This document shows positions 33,595 through 42,422 of a stretch of DNA of 64,000 bases, in pieces. The DNA lies in assembly GCA_910584825.1 (NCBI GenBank), contig CAJUCI010000003.1, forward strand, positions 94,403-158,402, given 5' to 3'. Position 1 is the first letter of the stretch, and each line of letters begins with the position of its first letter. Both the position numbers and the translations under genes were made by a program. The notes beneath the pieces are model-generated. The model was not told the DNA's origin and did no database searches. It was given only the letters and a program-made list of their open reading frames with translations. This DNA comes from an uncultured Duncaniella sp. Lineage in GTDB: Bacteria; Bacteroidota; Bacteroidia; Bacteroidales; Muribaculaceae.

Positions 33595-35628
33595 ATGCGA
33601 CTAAAAACACCCGCTATGACCCTGCATACCCAGAATGTGACACCCGAAAAGGTGGAAAGCGACATCCGTATCCTCGAACTGCTCGCCCAGACATTCCCCA
33701 ACATAAGTGCGGCAAGCACCGAAATCATCAATCTCGAAGCCATACTCAATCTGCCCAAAGGCACGGAACATTTCGTGGCCGACCTGCACGGCGAGCATGA
33801 GGCGTTCCTGCATATACTCAAGAACGCTTCGGGCAACATCAAGCGCAAAGTCACCGACATATACGGCACTTCGATGCTCGACAGCGAGATACGCCAGCTG
33901 TGCGCGCTGATATACTACCCCGAGGAGAAGCTGCAGAGTATCAAAAACGAGCAGAAGGACCTGGAGGGTTTCTACAATATCACCCTCCACAAACTCGTGA
34001 CCGTATGCCGCAGCGTGTCGTCGAAATACACCCGCTCCAAGGTGAGAAAAGCCCTGCCCCGCGAGTATTCCTATATCATCGAGGAGCTTCTGCATGAATC
34101 GGGAGGCGAATATGACAAGCAGGCATATTTCAACCGCATCATCGAGACAATCATCACCACCGGCCAGGCCGAGCCGTTCATAATAGCGATATGCAACGTA
34201 ATCCAAAAACTGAGCATCGACCAGCTCCACATCCTCGGCGACATATATGACCGCGGCCCGGGTGCGCATATTATCATGGACACACTGTGCCGTTACGGCA
34301 ATTGGGACATACAGTGGGGCAATCACGACATCGTGTGGATGGGTGCGGCCACAGGCAATGACGCATGCATAGCCAATGTGCTCAGGGTGTCGCTGCGTTA
34401 CGGCAACCTCGCCACGCTCGAGGACGGCTACGGCATCAACCTCATGCCGCTTGCCACGTTTGCGATGGAGACCTATGCCGACGACCCCTGCGAAGAATTC
34501 GCCACACGTTCGTCGGAAGAAGGGAACGTGCACACCCCCAAGACCCTCAAGCTCATGGCCAAGATGCACAAAGCCATATCCATAATCCAGTTCAAGCTCG
34601 AGGGCGCGCTCATAGCCCGACACCCCGAATGGGAGATGGACCACCGCCGCCTGTTGCATCGTATGGACCTTGAAAAGGGCACCGTGACAATCGACGGCAC
34701 GACATATGATATGTGTGACACCTCATTCCCCACCATCGACCCCTCCGACCCTTACAAACTCACTCCCGAGGAGTTGCACCTCGTGCACAAACTGCATCAC
34801 TCATTCACTGTAAGCACCGCGCTCAAACGCCACATCGACGCCCTCATGTCGCACGGCTGCATGTACGGACTTTATAACAACAATCTACTGTTTCACGCAT
34901 CCATGCCGCTCAACGCTGACGGCTCGCTCAAAGAGGTGACCGTGAAGGATAAGAAATGCAAGGGCAAGGAGCTGATGACCGAAATAGGCATGCTGTTGCG
35001 CTCGGCGTTCAACGACGATACCCCCGAGGCCGATAAGGAATACGCCCGCGACTATTACTGGTACCTGTGGTGCGGCCCCGACTCCCCTCTTTATGACAAA
35101 GACCGCATGACCACCTTCGAGCGATATTTCATCAAGGACTCCGAGGCCCACAAGGAGGAGAAGGGATGGTATTACAAGCTGCGCGACCGTGAGGAGGTGT
35201 GTGACATGATTCTCGACGAGTTCGGAGCCAAGGGGGCTGACCGCCACATCATCAACGGCCACGTGCCGGTGCGAACAGGGCGCGGCGAAAGCCCGATACG
35301 AGCCGGAGGCAGACTGATGGTGATTGACGGCGGTTTTGCCAAAGCCTACCATAAGACCACAGGCATAGCGGGCTACACGCTGATATACCACAGCAGCAAC
35401 TTCGAGCTGGTGGAGCATGAGCCGTTCACTTCGGTGGAGGAGGCTGTGAGCAACGGCACCGACATCGTGCGCTCAACAAAAATGGTGGAGCAGACAGCCC
35501 GTCGCAAGTGTGTACGTGACACCGACAAGGGGCTGGTGCTCCAAAGCCAGATTGATGAGTTGTCAGAACTGCTCTACGCGTTCCGCCACGGCATAATCAA
35601 GGAGTCTACCACTCGAAGCCGAGTGTGA
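33595..35628 (+). CDS. fbp: class III fructose-1,6-bisphosphatase
   Basis: A 677-residue class III FBPase as in B. subtilis Fbp (671 residues), the gluconeogenic step from fructose-1,6-bisphosphate to fructose-6-phosphate. Metallophosphatase motifs: LNLPKGTEHFVADLHGEHEAF (~62), HILGDIYDRGPG (~213-224), WGNHDIVWMG (~240), and late INGHVPVRTGRGESP (~557). The -7 box TACATTTG is at 33573-33580. Two ATGs are possible: 33595, about 8 nt after the expected transcript start, and 33616 (MTLHTQNVTPEKV); the second gives a more usual leader. The gene end overlaps the convergent outer-membrane gene by 23 nt. It lies near pfp on the other strand, the opposing glycolytic step. Confidence 0.94.
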   Translation: MRLKTPAMTLHTQNVTPEKVESDIRILELLAQTFPNISAASTEIINLEAILNLPKGTEHFVADLHGEHEAFLHILKNASGNIKRKVTDIYGTSMLDSEIRQLCALIYYPEEKLQSIKNEQKDLEGFYNITLHKLVTVCRSVSSKYTRSKVRKALPREYSYIIEELLHESGGEYDKQAYFNRIIETIITTGQAEPFIIAICNVIQKLSIDQLHILGDIYDRGPGAHIIMDTLCRYGNWDIQWGNHDIVWMGAATGNDACIANVLRVSLRYGNLATLEDGYGINLMPLATFAMETYADDPCEEFATRSSEEGNVHTPKTLKLMAKMHKAISIIQFKLEGALIARHPEWEMDHRRLLHRMDLEKGTVTIDGTTYDMCDTSFPTIDPSDPYKLTPEELHLVHKLHHSFTVSTALKRHIDALMSHGCMYGLYNNNLLFHASMPLNADGSLKEVTVKDKKCKGKELMTEIGMLLRSAFNDDTPEADKEYARDYYWYLWCGPDSPLYDKDRMTTFERYFIKDSEAHKEEKGWYYKLRDREEVCDMILDEFGAKGADRHIINGHVPVRTGRGESPIRAGGRLMVIDGGFAKAYHKTTGIAGYTLIYHSSNFELVEHEPFTSVEEAVSNGTDIVRSTKMVEQTARRKCVRDTDKGLVLQSQIDELSELLYAFRHGIIKESTTRSRV

Positions 35629-36280
35629 CACCAAAGTTGTTAAGCGTAACCGAACTTGACCGCCAGTAATAATTATTGTCGGAGGTCAGGAGCTGGTATG
35701 TCACACCTATATTAAATGCCTGGCTGCTGTTCTGCGAATTGACGGGGATGCGCACGCCGATGGTCGGTCGCAGGAAGAACTGCGCGTCGTTGGTCATATA
35801 CGCATCCTGCATCCGCAGCGCGCTTGAACCGATGAGCCACGCCGCACCCGCCTTTATGTCGATAAAGGCCGATACCGACGACTGGCTGCCGATATTGAAG
35901 CGGAAATCCGAGAACACGGGTATCATCGCCTTGGTGGCTGATGACTCGTAGGCATAGTCATAGGGCGCACGCATATAGCTTGCGTCATCCGGGCCGGCGT
36001 CCTGACCTTTGGCCACATCGACGCCAATACCGACACCCATGAAAAACCATGACGCATAACGGAAGCCCTGGCTGGTAGAAATCCCGACAAAGTTGGCACG
36101 GTTGCCTCCGATGCCGGCTGTACCCGTAAGCTCGACATAGCCCTTATAGTTGAATCCTCCCCTCAGAGCGGGAGAGATAAGGCTCGGTATCTGGCTCGCA
36201 ATCTCATAATACTGGGCGCGGGCCGGGACTGCGCACACAAGCGCAGCCAACGTGAGGATGGATAGGATGAAACGTTTCAT
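35606..36280 (-). CDS. outer membrane beta-barrel protein
   Basis: A 224-residue exported protein with signal peptide ending PARAQ (~23). The rest shows alternating hydrophobic/polar strands (FNYKGYVELTGTAGIGGNRA, YASWFFMGVGIGVDVA, SAFIDIKAGAAWLIGSSA) and ends in LNNFGVTLGFEW with a terminal aromatic, the usual outer-membrane beta signal. Its length suggests an 8-strand barrel of the OmpW/PorT-like type common in Bacteroidota. Ligand or partner unknown. Its 3' end overlaps fbp by 23 nt on the opposite strand. It is upstream-adjacent to no obvious partner. Confidence 0.8.
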   Translation of the reverse strand: MKRFILSILTLAALVCAVPARAQYYEIASQIPSLISPALRGGFNYKGYVELTGTAGIGGNRANFVGISTSQGFRYASWFFMGVGIGVDVAKGQDAGPDDASYMRAPYDYAYESSATKAMIPVFSDFRFNIGSQSSVSAFIDIKAGAAWLIGSSALRMQDAYMTNDAQFFLRPTIGVRIPVNSQNSSQAFNIGVTYQLLTSDNNYYWRSSSVTLNNFGVTLGFEW

Positions 36281-36341
36281 ATCACATATCTTGTTACGGT
36301 AATATATTGTTATAACATCTCGTCACCTGCATAAGTTCTTG

Positions 36342-36388
36342 AAAAATAAAGCGTCTCCGCGACGGCGACATTACCGGAGCGGAGACGC
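36342..36388 (-). terminator. terminator after pfp
   Basis: A 10-bp perfect stem GCGTCTCCGC (36351-36360) / GCGGAGACGC (36379-36388). On the minus strand it is followed by TTTATTTTTC. It sits 28 nt beyond the pfp stop. Confidence 0.82.
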
Positions 36389-36415
36389 ATGCAAGCTGTA
36401 AAAAAAGGATATTTC

Positions 36416-38071
36416 TTAGTACTTACGACGCTTCTGCTCGTAAACGAGTGTCATCGAGGGAAGGTCGCATACCTCAGCCGGGCCGAAGTACTGGATGGGG
36501 CCGGGATAGGTGTAGCATGTGCCAATCTTCCAGGCATCGCGCTCCTTGGCAAACTTGAGGAAGGGTGCGCCGTCAAGCTCAACGAGAGCCTTGCGGATAA
36601 CCGGCTTCATATGGCCGTGGCGACGCTCCATATTCATCATCATGGTGATAGGAATACCGCCGGCCACCCAGTTGACGGGAGCGAAGGTGAGGTTGCGGAG
36701 GCTTGACATATAGCCGGTCACGCCCGATGCGATAAGGCAAGCGGCGGTGTAGCCGAGACCATAGCAGTAGTTGGCGTCGAAGTTGGAGGGGTCGGCGCAA
36801 CGGCCTTCGTAGCCGAAGAAGTGATGCATTGTCGAGTATTTGCCCTTGTATTCGCCCTTGGCAGCGAGCTCCCCAAGACGCTTGCCCACCATTTCTGAGA
36901 GCAGCTTCTCGGTCTCGATAAGCGATACCTGCACGTTGCCGTGGGGGTCGCGGTCGAGGGTGAGCTGACGGGCCACACCTGCGGGAAGTGACTCGTATGT
37001 AGCGGCACATTCGGCTGAAAGGTTCTTGATGACCCATGCGCGCTGCTCCTCGGCGGGAACTGCAGCAAATTCCTCGGCCTTGGCGGCAAGGAGGTCGTTA
37101 AGCTCGGCGATGAGCTTCTTCACGGCGGGGATGAACTCGATAAGACCCTCGGGGATGAGGACTACACCATAGTTCATGCCGTTGTTGGCACGGGCTACGA
37201 CTGCATCGGCAATCTCGTTGACTACCTGCGAGAGGGTCATGTCCTTGGCCTCAACCTCCTCAGAGATGATGCAGACGTTAGGCTGGCACTGGAGGGCGCA
37301 CTCAAGAGCGATGTGTGATGCCGAGCGACCCATGAGCTTGATGAAGTGCCAGTATTTTTTTGACGAGTTACAGTCGCGCTGGATGTTGCCGATAACCTCG
37401 GAGTAAACCTTGGTGGCGGTGTCGAAGCCAAACGAGGTCTCGATGACGTTGTTCTTGAGGTCACCGTCGATGGTCTTGGGTACACCGATTACCTGCACAC
37501 CTGCATCGATAGCCTTGTAATACTCGGCGAGAATAGCGGCGTTGGTGTTGGAGTCGTCACCGCCGATGATAACGAGAGCGGTGATTCCGAGTTCGCGGAG
37601 AATCTCGAGACCCTTGTCAAACTGCTCCTTGGTCTCGAGCTTGGTACGGCCTGAGCCGATGATGTCAAAGCCGCCGGTGTTGCGATACTCGTCGATGATG
37701 TCAGAGGTAAGCTCCTTATAGTTGTGGTCAACAAGACCGCCGGGGCCCATGAGGAAGCCGTAGAGCTTGCTGTCCTTGTTGATTGACTTGATGCCGTCAA
37801 AAAGACCGCTGATGACGTTGTGACCGCCGGGGGCCTGACCGCCTGAGAGGATTACACCTACATTGATAGGCTTGGACGATGTTGAGGCCGCAGTCTTCTC
37901 AAACACGAGTTCGGGAAGGCCGTAGGTATTGGGAAACAGTTTCTTAATCTCTTCCTGATCGCCGGCTGACTGGGTAGGCTCGCCCTCCTTTACCTTCACT
38001 CCACCGGTGAGTACGATGGGGAGCTGGGGACGATAAGCCGCGCGGGCAATCTGCAACGCACTTTTCTTCAT
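36416..38071 (-). CDS. pfp: diphosphate--fructose-6-phosphate 1-phosphotransferase (PPi-PFK)
   Basis: A 551-residue PPi-dependent phosphofructokinase of the long (plant beta-subunit-like) class. Key motifs: VGVILSGGQAPGGHNVISGL (~72-91), IIGGDDSNTNAAILAE (~169-184) where GGDDS marks PPi rather than ATP use, and PKTIDGDLKN (~199) with the catalytic TIDGD. It makes the glycolytic step from fructose-6-phosphate to fructose-1,6-bisphosphate reversible and saves ATP. The gene is alone on its transcript with a consensus promoter (38122-38153) and terminator. It faces the fbp gene across a short outer-membrane gene, so the opposing C6 steps are close together. Confidence 0.95.
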   Translation of the reverse strand: MKKSALQIARAAYRPQLPIVLTGGVKVKEGEPTQSAGDQEEIKKLFPNTYGLPELVFEKTAASTSSKPINVGVILSGGQAPGGHNVISGLFDGIKSINKDSKLYGFLMGPGGLVDHNYKELTSDIIDEYRNTGGFDIIGSGRTKLETKEQFDKGLEILRELGITALVIIGGDDSNTNAAILAEYYKAIDAGVQVIGVPKTIDGDLKNNVIETSFGFDTATKVYSEVIGNIQRDCNSSKKYWHFIKLMGRSASHIALECALQCQPNVCIISEEVEAKDMTLSQVVNEIADAVVARANNGMNYGVVLIPEGLIEFIPAVKKLIAELNDLLAAKAEEFAAVPAEEQRAWVIKNLSAECAATYESLPAGVARQLTLDRDPHGNVQVSLIETEKLLSEMVGKRLGELAAKGEYKGKYSTMHHFFGYEGRCADPSNFDANYCYGLGYTAACLIASGVTGYMSSLRNLTFAPVNWVAGGIPITMMMNMERRHGHMKPVIRKALVELDGAPFLKFAKERDAWKIGTCYTYPGPIQYFGPAEVCDLPSMTLVYEQKRRKY

Positions 38072-38121
38072 TATCTTAGATATTGATGTTTATTGTATTT
38101 TTTTGCTTGAAAAATCACCTG

Positions 38122-38153
38122 CAAAAATAACAAAAAGAAATCAATAATTCAAA
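38122..38153 (-). promoter_or_regulatory. promoter of pfp
   Basis: On the minus strand: TTTG (38150-38153), 20-bp spacer, TATTTTTG (38122-38129). The leader is about 45 nt. Confidence 0.7.
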
Positions 38154-38271
38154 AATGTGACAATATAATTTCATTTTAATTTCACTGAAGCCGGAGCTGG
38201 CACCTCACACACCCGTCCACGTCAGCAATTGCACATTCTGCAATCCGCTCCAAACTCAGTACAGCATAGTT

Positions 38272-38468
38272 AAAATATGCAAAATATTGTAAAATTACAC
38301 ACTTACACAACATATGCGCAGAATACTGTTTTACAACATAATACACAGGAATACACGCAACCATAATTTAACAGTAGTTATTCAGACTCACCCCGCGCAT
38401 AAGTATTTTTATGAATCGCAGCGTAATATTCGGCGCGTCACAATTGTAAAAATATGCAAAATATTGTA
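38272..38468. repeat. 20-bp direct repeat in the 634-nt pfp / NlpC intergenic region
   Basis: AAAATATGCAAAATATTGTA occurs exactly at 38272-38291 and again at 38449-38468, 177 nt apart. The whole region 38072-38705 holds no supported gene; it contains the pfp promoter on one side and the NlpC promoter on the other. The repeated unit may bind a regulator. Confidence 0.8.
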
Positions 38469-38587
38469 TAAATTTAGCCATTTTACGCATATCCTTTAAC
38501 ATTTTGCACATCAAATGCTAAAAGGAGTTATCAAGCGTAAAGTTTGGTTGCCGTTAACATAATCAGGGGATTGTCAAACTGTTGCGA

Positions 38588-38619
38588 TTTGGAGGGAGGG
38601 CAAATAATACGTAACTTTG
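38588..38619 (+). promoter_or_regulatory. promoter of the NlpC/P60 gene
   Basis: TTTG at 38588-38591, 20-bp spacer, TAACTTTG at 38612-38619, a near-perfect match to the Bacteroidota consensus. The leader is about 80 nt. Confidence 0.75.
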
Positions 38620-38705
38620 CACTGCAAACCCCGAAAAGGGGTGCGCAAAAGCCCAGCCTCATTTTAATAATCATCAACAGTGGCCACACGCCACAATTAT
38701 ATATA

Positions 38706-39338
38706 ATGACCCGATTTATCAAATACATACTTCCCGCAATAATCATCTCAGCAATCGCGATGACAGCCAAGGCCGAGCCTTCGGTCAACAGCTATCCCCT
38801 CCCCGCCAAGCATTTCAAGAGCGTGGTGGACACATCGGAGGAGCTGGTCAAGAAAGCCTATGACAGCGCACGCGAGAACTCACCCTTCGCATTCATCGAA
38901 GAGGCGGCCGACAGCAACGCCGGACACGGCGAGCTCGTGAGCCAAATGAAAGATTTCGCAGCACAGTTCATCGGCACCCGCTACCGCCTCGGCGCAGCAG
39001 GTCCCAAGCAATTTGACTGCTCGGGATTCGTGGGTTATGTGTACCGCAACTTCGGATTCAATCTCAGCCGCGACTCACGCAGCCAGTATCTCCAGGGCGA
39101 GCGCGTTGAGAAAGACGAACTGAAACCCGGCGACCTTCTCTTCTTCTCAAGCCGTTCGAGCGGCAAGGGCCGCGTAGGTCACGTGGCAATGGTGGTCGAT
39201 GTCAAGGACGACGGCTCATGCACATTTATCCACGCATCTTCATCCAAGCGTGGCGTTGTGTATCAGAACTTCCCTGACAACGGGTACTACTCACGCCACT
39301 ACATCGGTGCCAAGCGCATAATCGGCACATCAATCTAA
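38706..39338 (+). CDS. NlpC/P60 family cell-wall peptidase
   Basis: A 210-residue exported protein: signal peptide (residues 1-23, ending TAKAE), then an NlpC/P60 papain-like domain. Cys105 in FDCSGFVGYVYRNFG, His159 in GRVGHVAMVVD and His176 in CTFIHASSS form the expected Cys-His-His triad. LKPGDLLFF is also typical. Such enzymes cut D-Glu-meso-DAP or similar bonds in peptidoglycan stem peptides. The ATG at 38706 is used because it begins the signal peptide; the open frame runs through the promoter further upstream. The gene is closed by a good terminator, so it is a single-gene unit. Confidence 0.9.
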   Translation: MTRFIKYILPAIIISAIAMTAKAEPSVNSYPLPAKHFKSVVDTSEELVKKAYDSARENSPFAFIEEAADSNAGHGELVSQMKDFAAQFIGTRYRLGAAGPKQFDCSGFVGYVYRNFGFNLSRDSRSQYLQGERVEKDELKPGDLLFFSSRSSGKGRVGHVAMVVDVKDDGSCTFIHASSSKRGVVYQNFPDNGYYSRHYIGAKRIIGTSI

Positions 39339-39377
39339 GACATCAGACATAGAATTAAGAAAATAGAGAGTTTTGTG

Positions 39378-39404
39378 GTGGCCCCTCTGCGGGCCACTTT
39401 TTTT
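39378..39404 (+). terminator. terminator of the NlpC/P60 gene
   Basis: GTGGCCC (39378-39384), loop CTCTGC, GGGCCAC (39391-39397), then TTTTTTT. A textbook Rho-independent terminator. Confidence 0.9.
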
Positions 39405-39472
39405 GCAACCAAATGTCAGAATATTTTGTAATTTTGCAACACTAAAACTCAATCGCAATCACGACACAACCG

Positions 39473-41452
39473 ATGAACAACACATTGCGCACAGCACTGT
39501 CAATAGCGGTCAACCTGGCTATGGCCTATGTGGCCTACACCATATGCCGCTTGGCATTCCTGCTCGAGAACTGGGACCAGTACACACTCTCGCTGACATG
39601 GCAGTCGGCCATAAAGATGTTTCGCGGAGGCCTGTGGTTTGACACCTCGGCCATATGCTATACCAATATACTCTACGTGGTGCTCGCCATGCTCCCGTTC
39701 TCGACCGACAGCCGCAAGTGGTACAGGATGCTGACCAAGCTCGCCTACATTATACCCAACGCACTGTGCATAGTGCTCAACCTCGGCGACAGCGTGTACT
39801 ACCCCTTCGGCCACCACCGCATCACCACGCGCACGTTCAACGAGTTCGGCAACGAAGACAATCTCGGCCGCATCTTTGGCATCGAGTTTATTAACCACTG
39901 GTATCTCGTGCTGCTGGCAGCCTTGATGATATGGGGCATGTGGAGGCTATACCGACCCGCCCGGCTCTTCTTCCGACCCAGCACGTGGAAGAAATGGGTC
40001 GCTGACATCGTGGCCATCGGCTGTGTGGTAGTCGTGGGCATATGGGGCATGCGAGGTGCCACATTTTTCACCTCAACCCGCCCAATAGCCGTGAGCAACG
40101 CCCATCAGTTCGCCACCCGACCCGCCGAGGCCAATGTGGTGCTAAACACTCCGTTCTCACTAATCCGCACCATAGGCAAACGTCCGCCGATGGTACCGAC
40201 CTACTTCACCACAGGTGCGGAGCTTGACAGCATATACACCCCACTGCATCATGCCGCTCCCGACTCGGCCGTGCAGCGTCGCAAGAACGTGGTGATACTG
40301 ATTGTCGAAAGTTTCGCCACCGAGTTCATAGGCGGCCTCAACAATAACCGCGCACTTGATGACAGCACCTATCGCGGTTACACCCCCTGGATGGACTCGT
40401 TCATACCGCAGACCCTCACCTATGAACACACCATAGCCAACACTGGCGTGTCAATCGACGCCATGCCCGCCATCCTATCATCCATCCCGCGCATGAGCTA
40501 CGGATTCTTCCTCTCCCCCTACTCTCTCAACCACATCACGAGCTTTGCCACCGAACTGAAAAACTGGGATTACCACTCGGCATTCTTCCACGGCGGCACA
40601 AATGACTCGATGGGTTTCCAGGCATTTGCACGCGGAGCGGGGTTTGAGGAGTATTACGGACTCGATGAGTATTGCGAGGATGACCGCTTTAACGGCAAGG
40701 ATGACTTTGACGGCACATGGGCCATATGGGACGAGGAGTTCTTGCAATACTACGCCTTGAAGATGAGCGAGATGCCGCAGCCGTTCGTGACAGGCGTGTT
40801 CACCGCTTCATCCCACCACCCGTTCGCCATCCCCGAGCGTTACAAAGACCGTTTCAAGGACGAGGGCATACACCAGCTGCACAAGTGCATACGATATACC
40901 GACTACTCGCTTGGCCGATTCTTTGAGACTGCATCCAAACAGCCGTGGTATGACAACACGATTTTCGTACTAACCGCTGACCACTCGAGCAGCAAGAAGA
41001 CCCACGACGTCTACAAGACCGACGCCGGCGACAATCACGTGCCCATAGTAATCTTCGACCCCTCGGGCGAAATGCCGCGCGGAATGCAGGAGGGTATAAT
41101 GCAGCAGCTCGACATACTCCCAACCGTACTCGGATGGCTCGGGTATGACCGCGACTACATAGCCTTCGGCAACGATGTGCTGGCCACCGCGCCTGACGAC
41201 CGATGGGCGTTCAACTGGATATTCGTGCCACAATTATATATGGGGCGGTATTTCCTTCAGACCGACACCGAGTGCAACATAACGGGGCTGTACGATTACA
41301 TCGACGACGTGCTCATGCGCAACAACCTCATGGATTCTATGCCCGAGCAGGGAGCCAAGATGCAGCGCAAGGTCAAGGGACTCATGCAAAGCTACTTCGA
41401 GCGCATGGAGGCCGACAGCGTGAGAGTGCGTCAGTCAGCCGACACCTTCTGA
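39473..41452 (+). CDS. LTA-synthase-like membrane sulfatase/phosphoglycerol transferase
   Basis: A 659-residue protein with about four to five membrane helices in residues 1-200 and a large periplasmic alkaline-phosphatase-fold domain. Domain motifs: NVVILIVESFATEFIGGLNN (metal-binding Glu), NTGVSIDAMPAILSSIPRMS (nucleophile region), YHSAFFHGGTNDSMGF, and FVLTADHSSSKK (metal-binding Asp/His). The layout is that of LtaS/OpgB-type enzymes that move phosphoglycerol or phosphoethanolamine onto envelope glycans. As a Gram-negative this organism lacks lipoteichoic acid, so the acceptor may be a lipid A, glycan or glucan. The -7 box TAATTTTG is at 39429-39436. The 3' end overlaps the convergent EamA gene by 22 nt. 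Confidence 0.87.
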   Translation: MNNTLRTALSIAVNLAMAYVAYTICRLAFLLENWDQYTLSLTWQSAIKMFRGGLWFDTSAICYTNILYVVLAMLPFSTDSRKWYRMLTKLAYIIPNALCIVLNLGDSVYYPFGHHRITTRTFNEFGNEDNLGRIFGIEFINHWYLVLLAALMIWGMWRLYRPARLFFRPSTWKKWVADIVAIGCVVVVGIWGMRGATFFTSTRPIAVSNAHQFATRPAEANVVLNTPFSLIRTIGKRPPMVPTYFTTGAELDSIYTPLHHAAPDSAVQRRKNVVILIVESFATEFIGGLNNNRALDDSTYRGYTPWMDSFIPQTLTYEHTIANTGVSIDAMPAILSSIPRMSYGFFLSPYSLNHITSFATELKNWDYHSAFFHGGTNDSMGFQAFARGAGFEEYYGLDEYCEDDRFNGKDDFDGTWAIWDEEFLQYYALKMSEMPQPFVTGVFTASSHHPFAIPERYKDRFKDEGIHQLHKCIRYTDYSLGRFFETASKQPWYDNTIFVLTADHSSSKKTHDVYKTDAGDNHVPIVIFDPSGEMPRGMQEGIMQQLDILPTVLGWLGYDRDYIAFGNDVLATAPDDRWAFNWIFVPQLYMGRYFLQTDTECNITGLYDYIDDVLMRNNLMDSMPEQGAKMQRKVKGLMQSYFERMEADSVRVRQSADTF

Positions 41453-42354
41453 GGAGCCGCCTTGCTTATGGTCACCAGGAACACACCCGTGAAGATAAGA
41501 GCGACAGCCAGAACCTTGGAGGCGTTGAAGCTGTCGAGGCCGAGATACACGCCGACACACGACGCGACGATAGGCTGCACGTAATTATACATGCCAACGA
41601 GCGTAGGCCGCAGGTTCTTCTGACCGACCATTACACATATATATGCAATGAATGTCGCGCAGAACACCACATAGCCCACTCCGCCAATCTCGCGGAATGT
41701 GAACTCATCCCATCGGGCCGACATCAGCTCGGGAAGCGCGACCGGCAATATGGCTACGGACGCGAAAGTGAACATCCACTTCATCAGCGTGACCACCGAA
41801 TACTTTCTGATAAAGTTGCGGTAAAAGGTCAGATAGAGTGCGTAACTGAGCTGGGCTGTGAGCACAAGGAGGTCGCCGAGCATAGGGTTATCACCCTTGA
41901 TTACCGATTTGCCCGAGCCGAGCACGAGGATAAGCGCGCCCGATGCTCCGAGCGCGATACCGCCCACCTTCTTGAGCGTTATCGGTTCGCCGAGTATCAG
42001 GGCCGCGAGAAGCATCACCCACAACGGCATGGTGGTGGTTATAATCGACGCCTCGCCGGGCGAAGTGAATCCTACGCCAAACACGTAGCAGCCCTGGTTG
42101 AACAGTATGGAGAGCATCGCCGCCCCGGCCAACAAAAGCAAGTCACGCGGAGGCACCTTCTCGCTCGGCACAAACAGCGACGCCGTCCAAAACAGCAGAG
42201 CCGCCCCGACTATACGGAAATTGGTCATCAGCAACGGCGATACAAGCCCCGCGGCCATTACCATCTTGGCAATGGGGGCCATAAGACCCCACATGGTATT
42301 GGCTCCAATCATCGCCACATGGCCCTTGATATTGAAATCTCTCATCACTCTCAT
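41431..42354 (-). CDS. EamA/DMT-family transporter
   Basis: A 307-residue inner-membrane protein with ten predicted helices in two EamA repeats. Typical motifs: MIGANTMWGLMAPIAKM near the start, TTTMPLWVMLLAALILGEPITLKKVGGIALGASGALIL ends repeat 1, and NYVQPIVASCVGVYLGLD is the matching region of repeat 2. DMT transporters export or import metabolites such as amino acids or nucleosides; the substrate is unknown. Three in-frame ATGs are close together; the outermost (42384) would fall at the transcript start set by the -7 box TAATTTTG (minus, 42393-42400), so I use 42354; 42345 is also possible. It is divergent from pgeF. Confidence 0.85.
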   Translation of the reverse strand: MRVMRDFNIKGHVAMIGANTMWGLMAPIAKMVMAAGLVSPLLMTNFRIVGAALLFWTASLFVPSEKVPPRDLLLLAGAAMLSILFNQGCYVFGVGFTSPGEASIITTTMPLWVMLLAALILGEPITLKKVGGIALGASGALILVLGSGKSVIKGDNPMLGDLLVLTAQLSYALYLTFYRNFIRKYSVVTLMKWMFTFASVAILPVALPELMSARWDEFTFREIGGVGYVVFCATFIAYICVMVGQKNLRPTLVGMYNYVQPIVASCVGVYLGLDSFNASKVLAVALIFTGVFLVTISKAAPQKVSAD

Positions 42355-42422
42355 ATTAAGTTCGACTTGCGCGACTTTGCGCAAAATCGCCGCAAAATTA
42401 CAAAATATTTATGACATAAGAT

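Noticed and set aside
38182..38499. Two ~60-codon frames in the pfp/NlpC intergenic region
   Set aside because: Poor composition, no promoter, and they cover the 20-bp direct repeats; not supported as genes.
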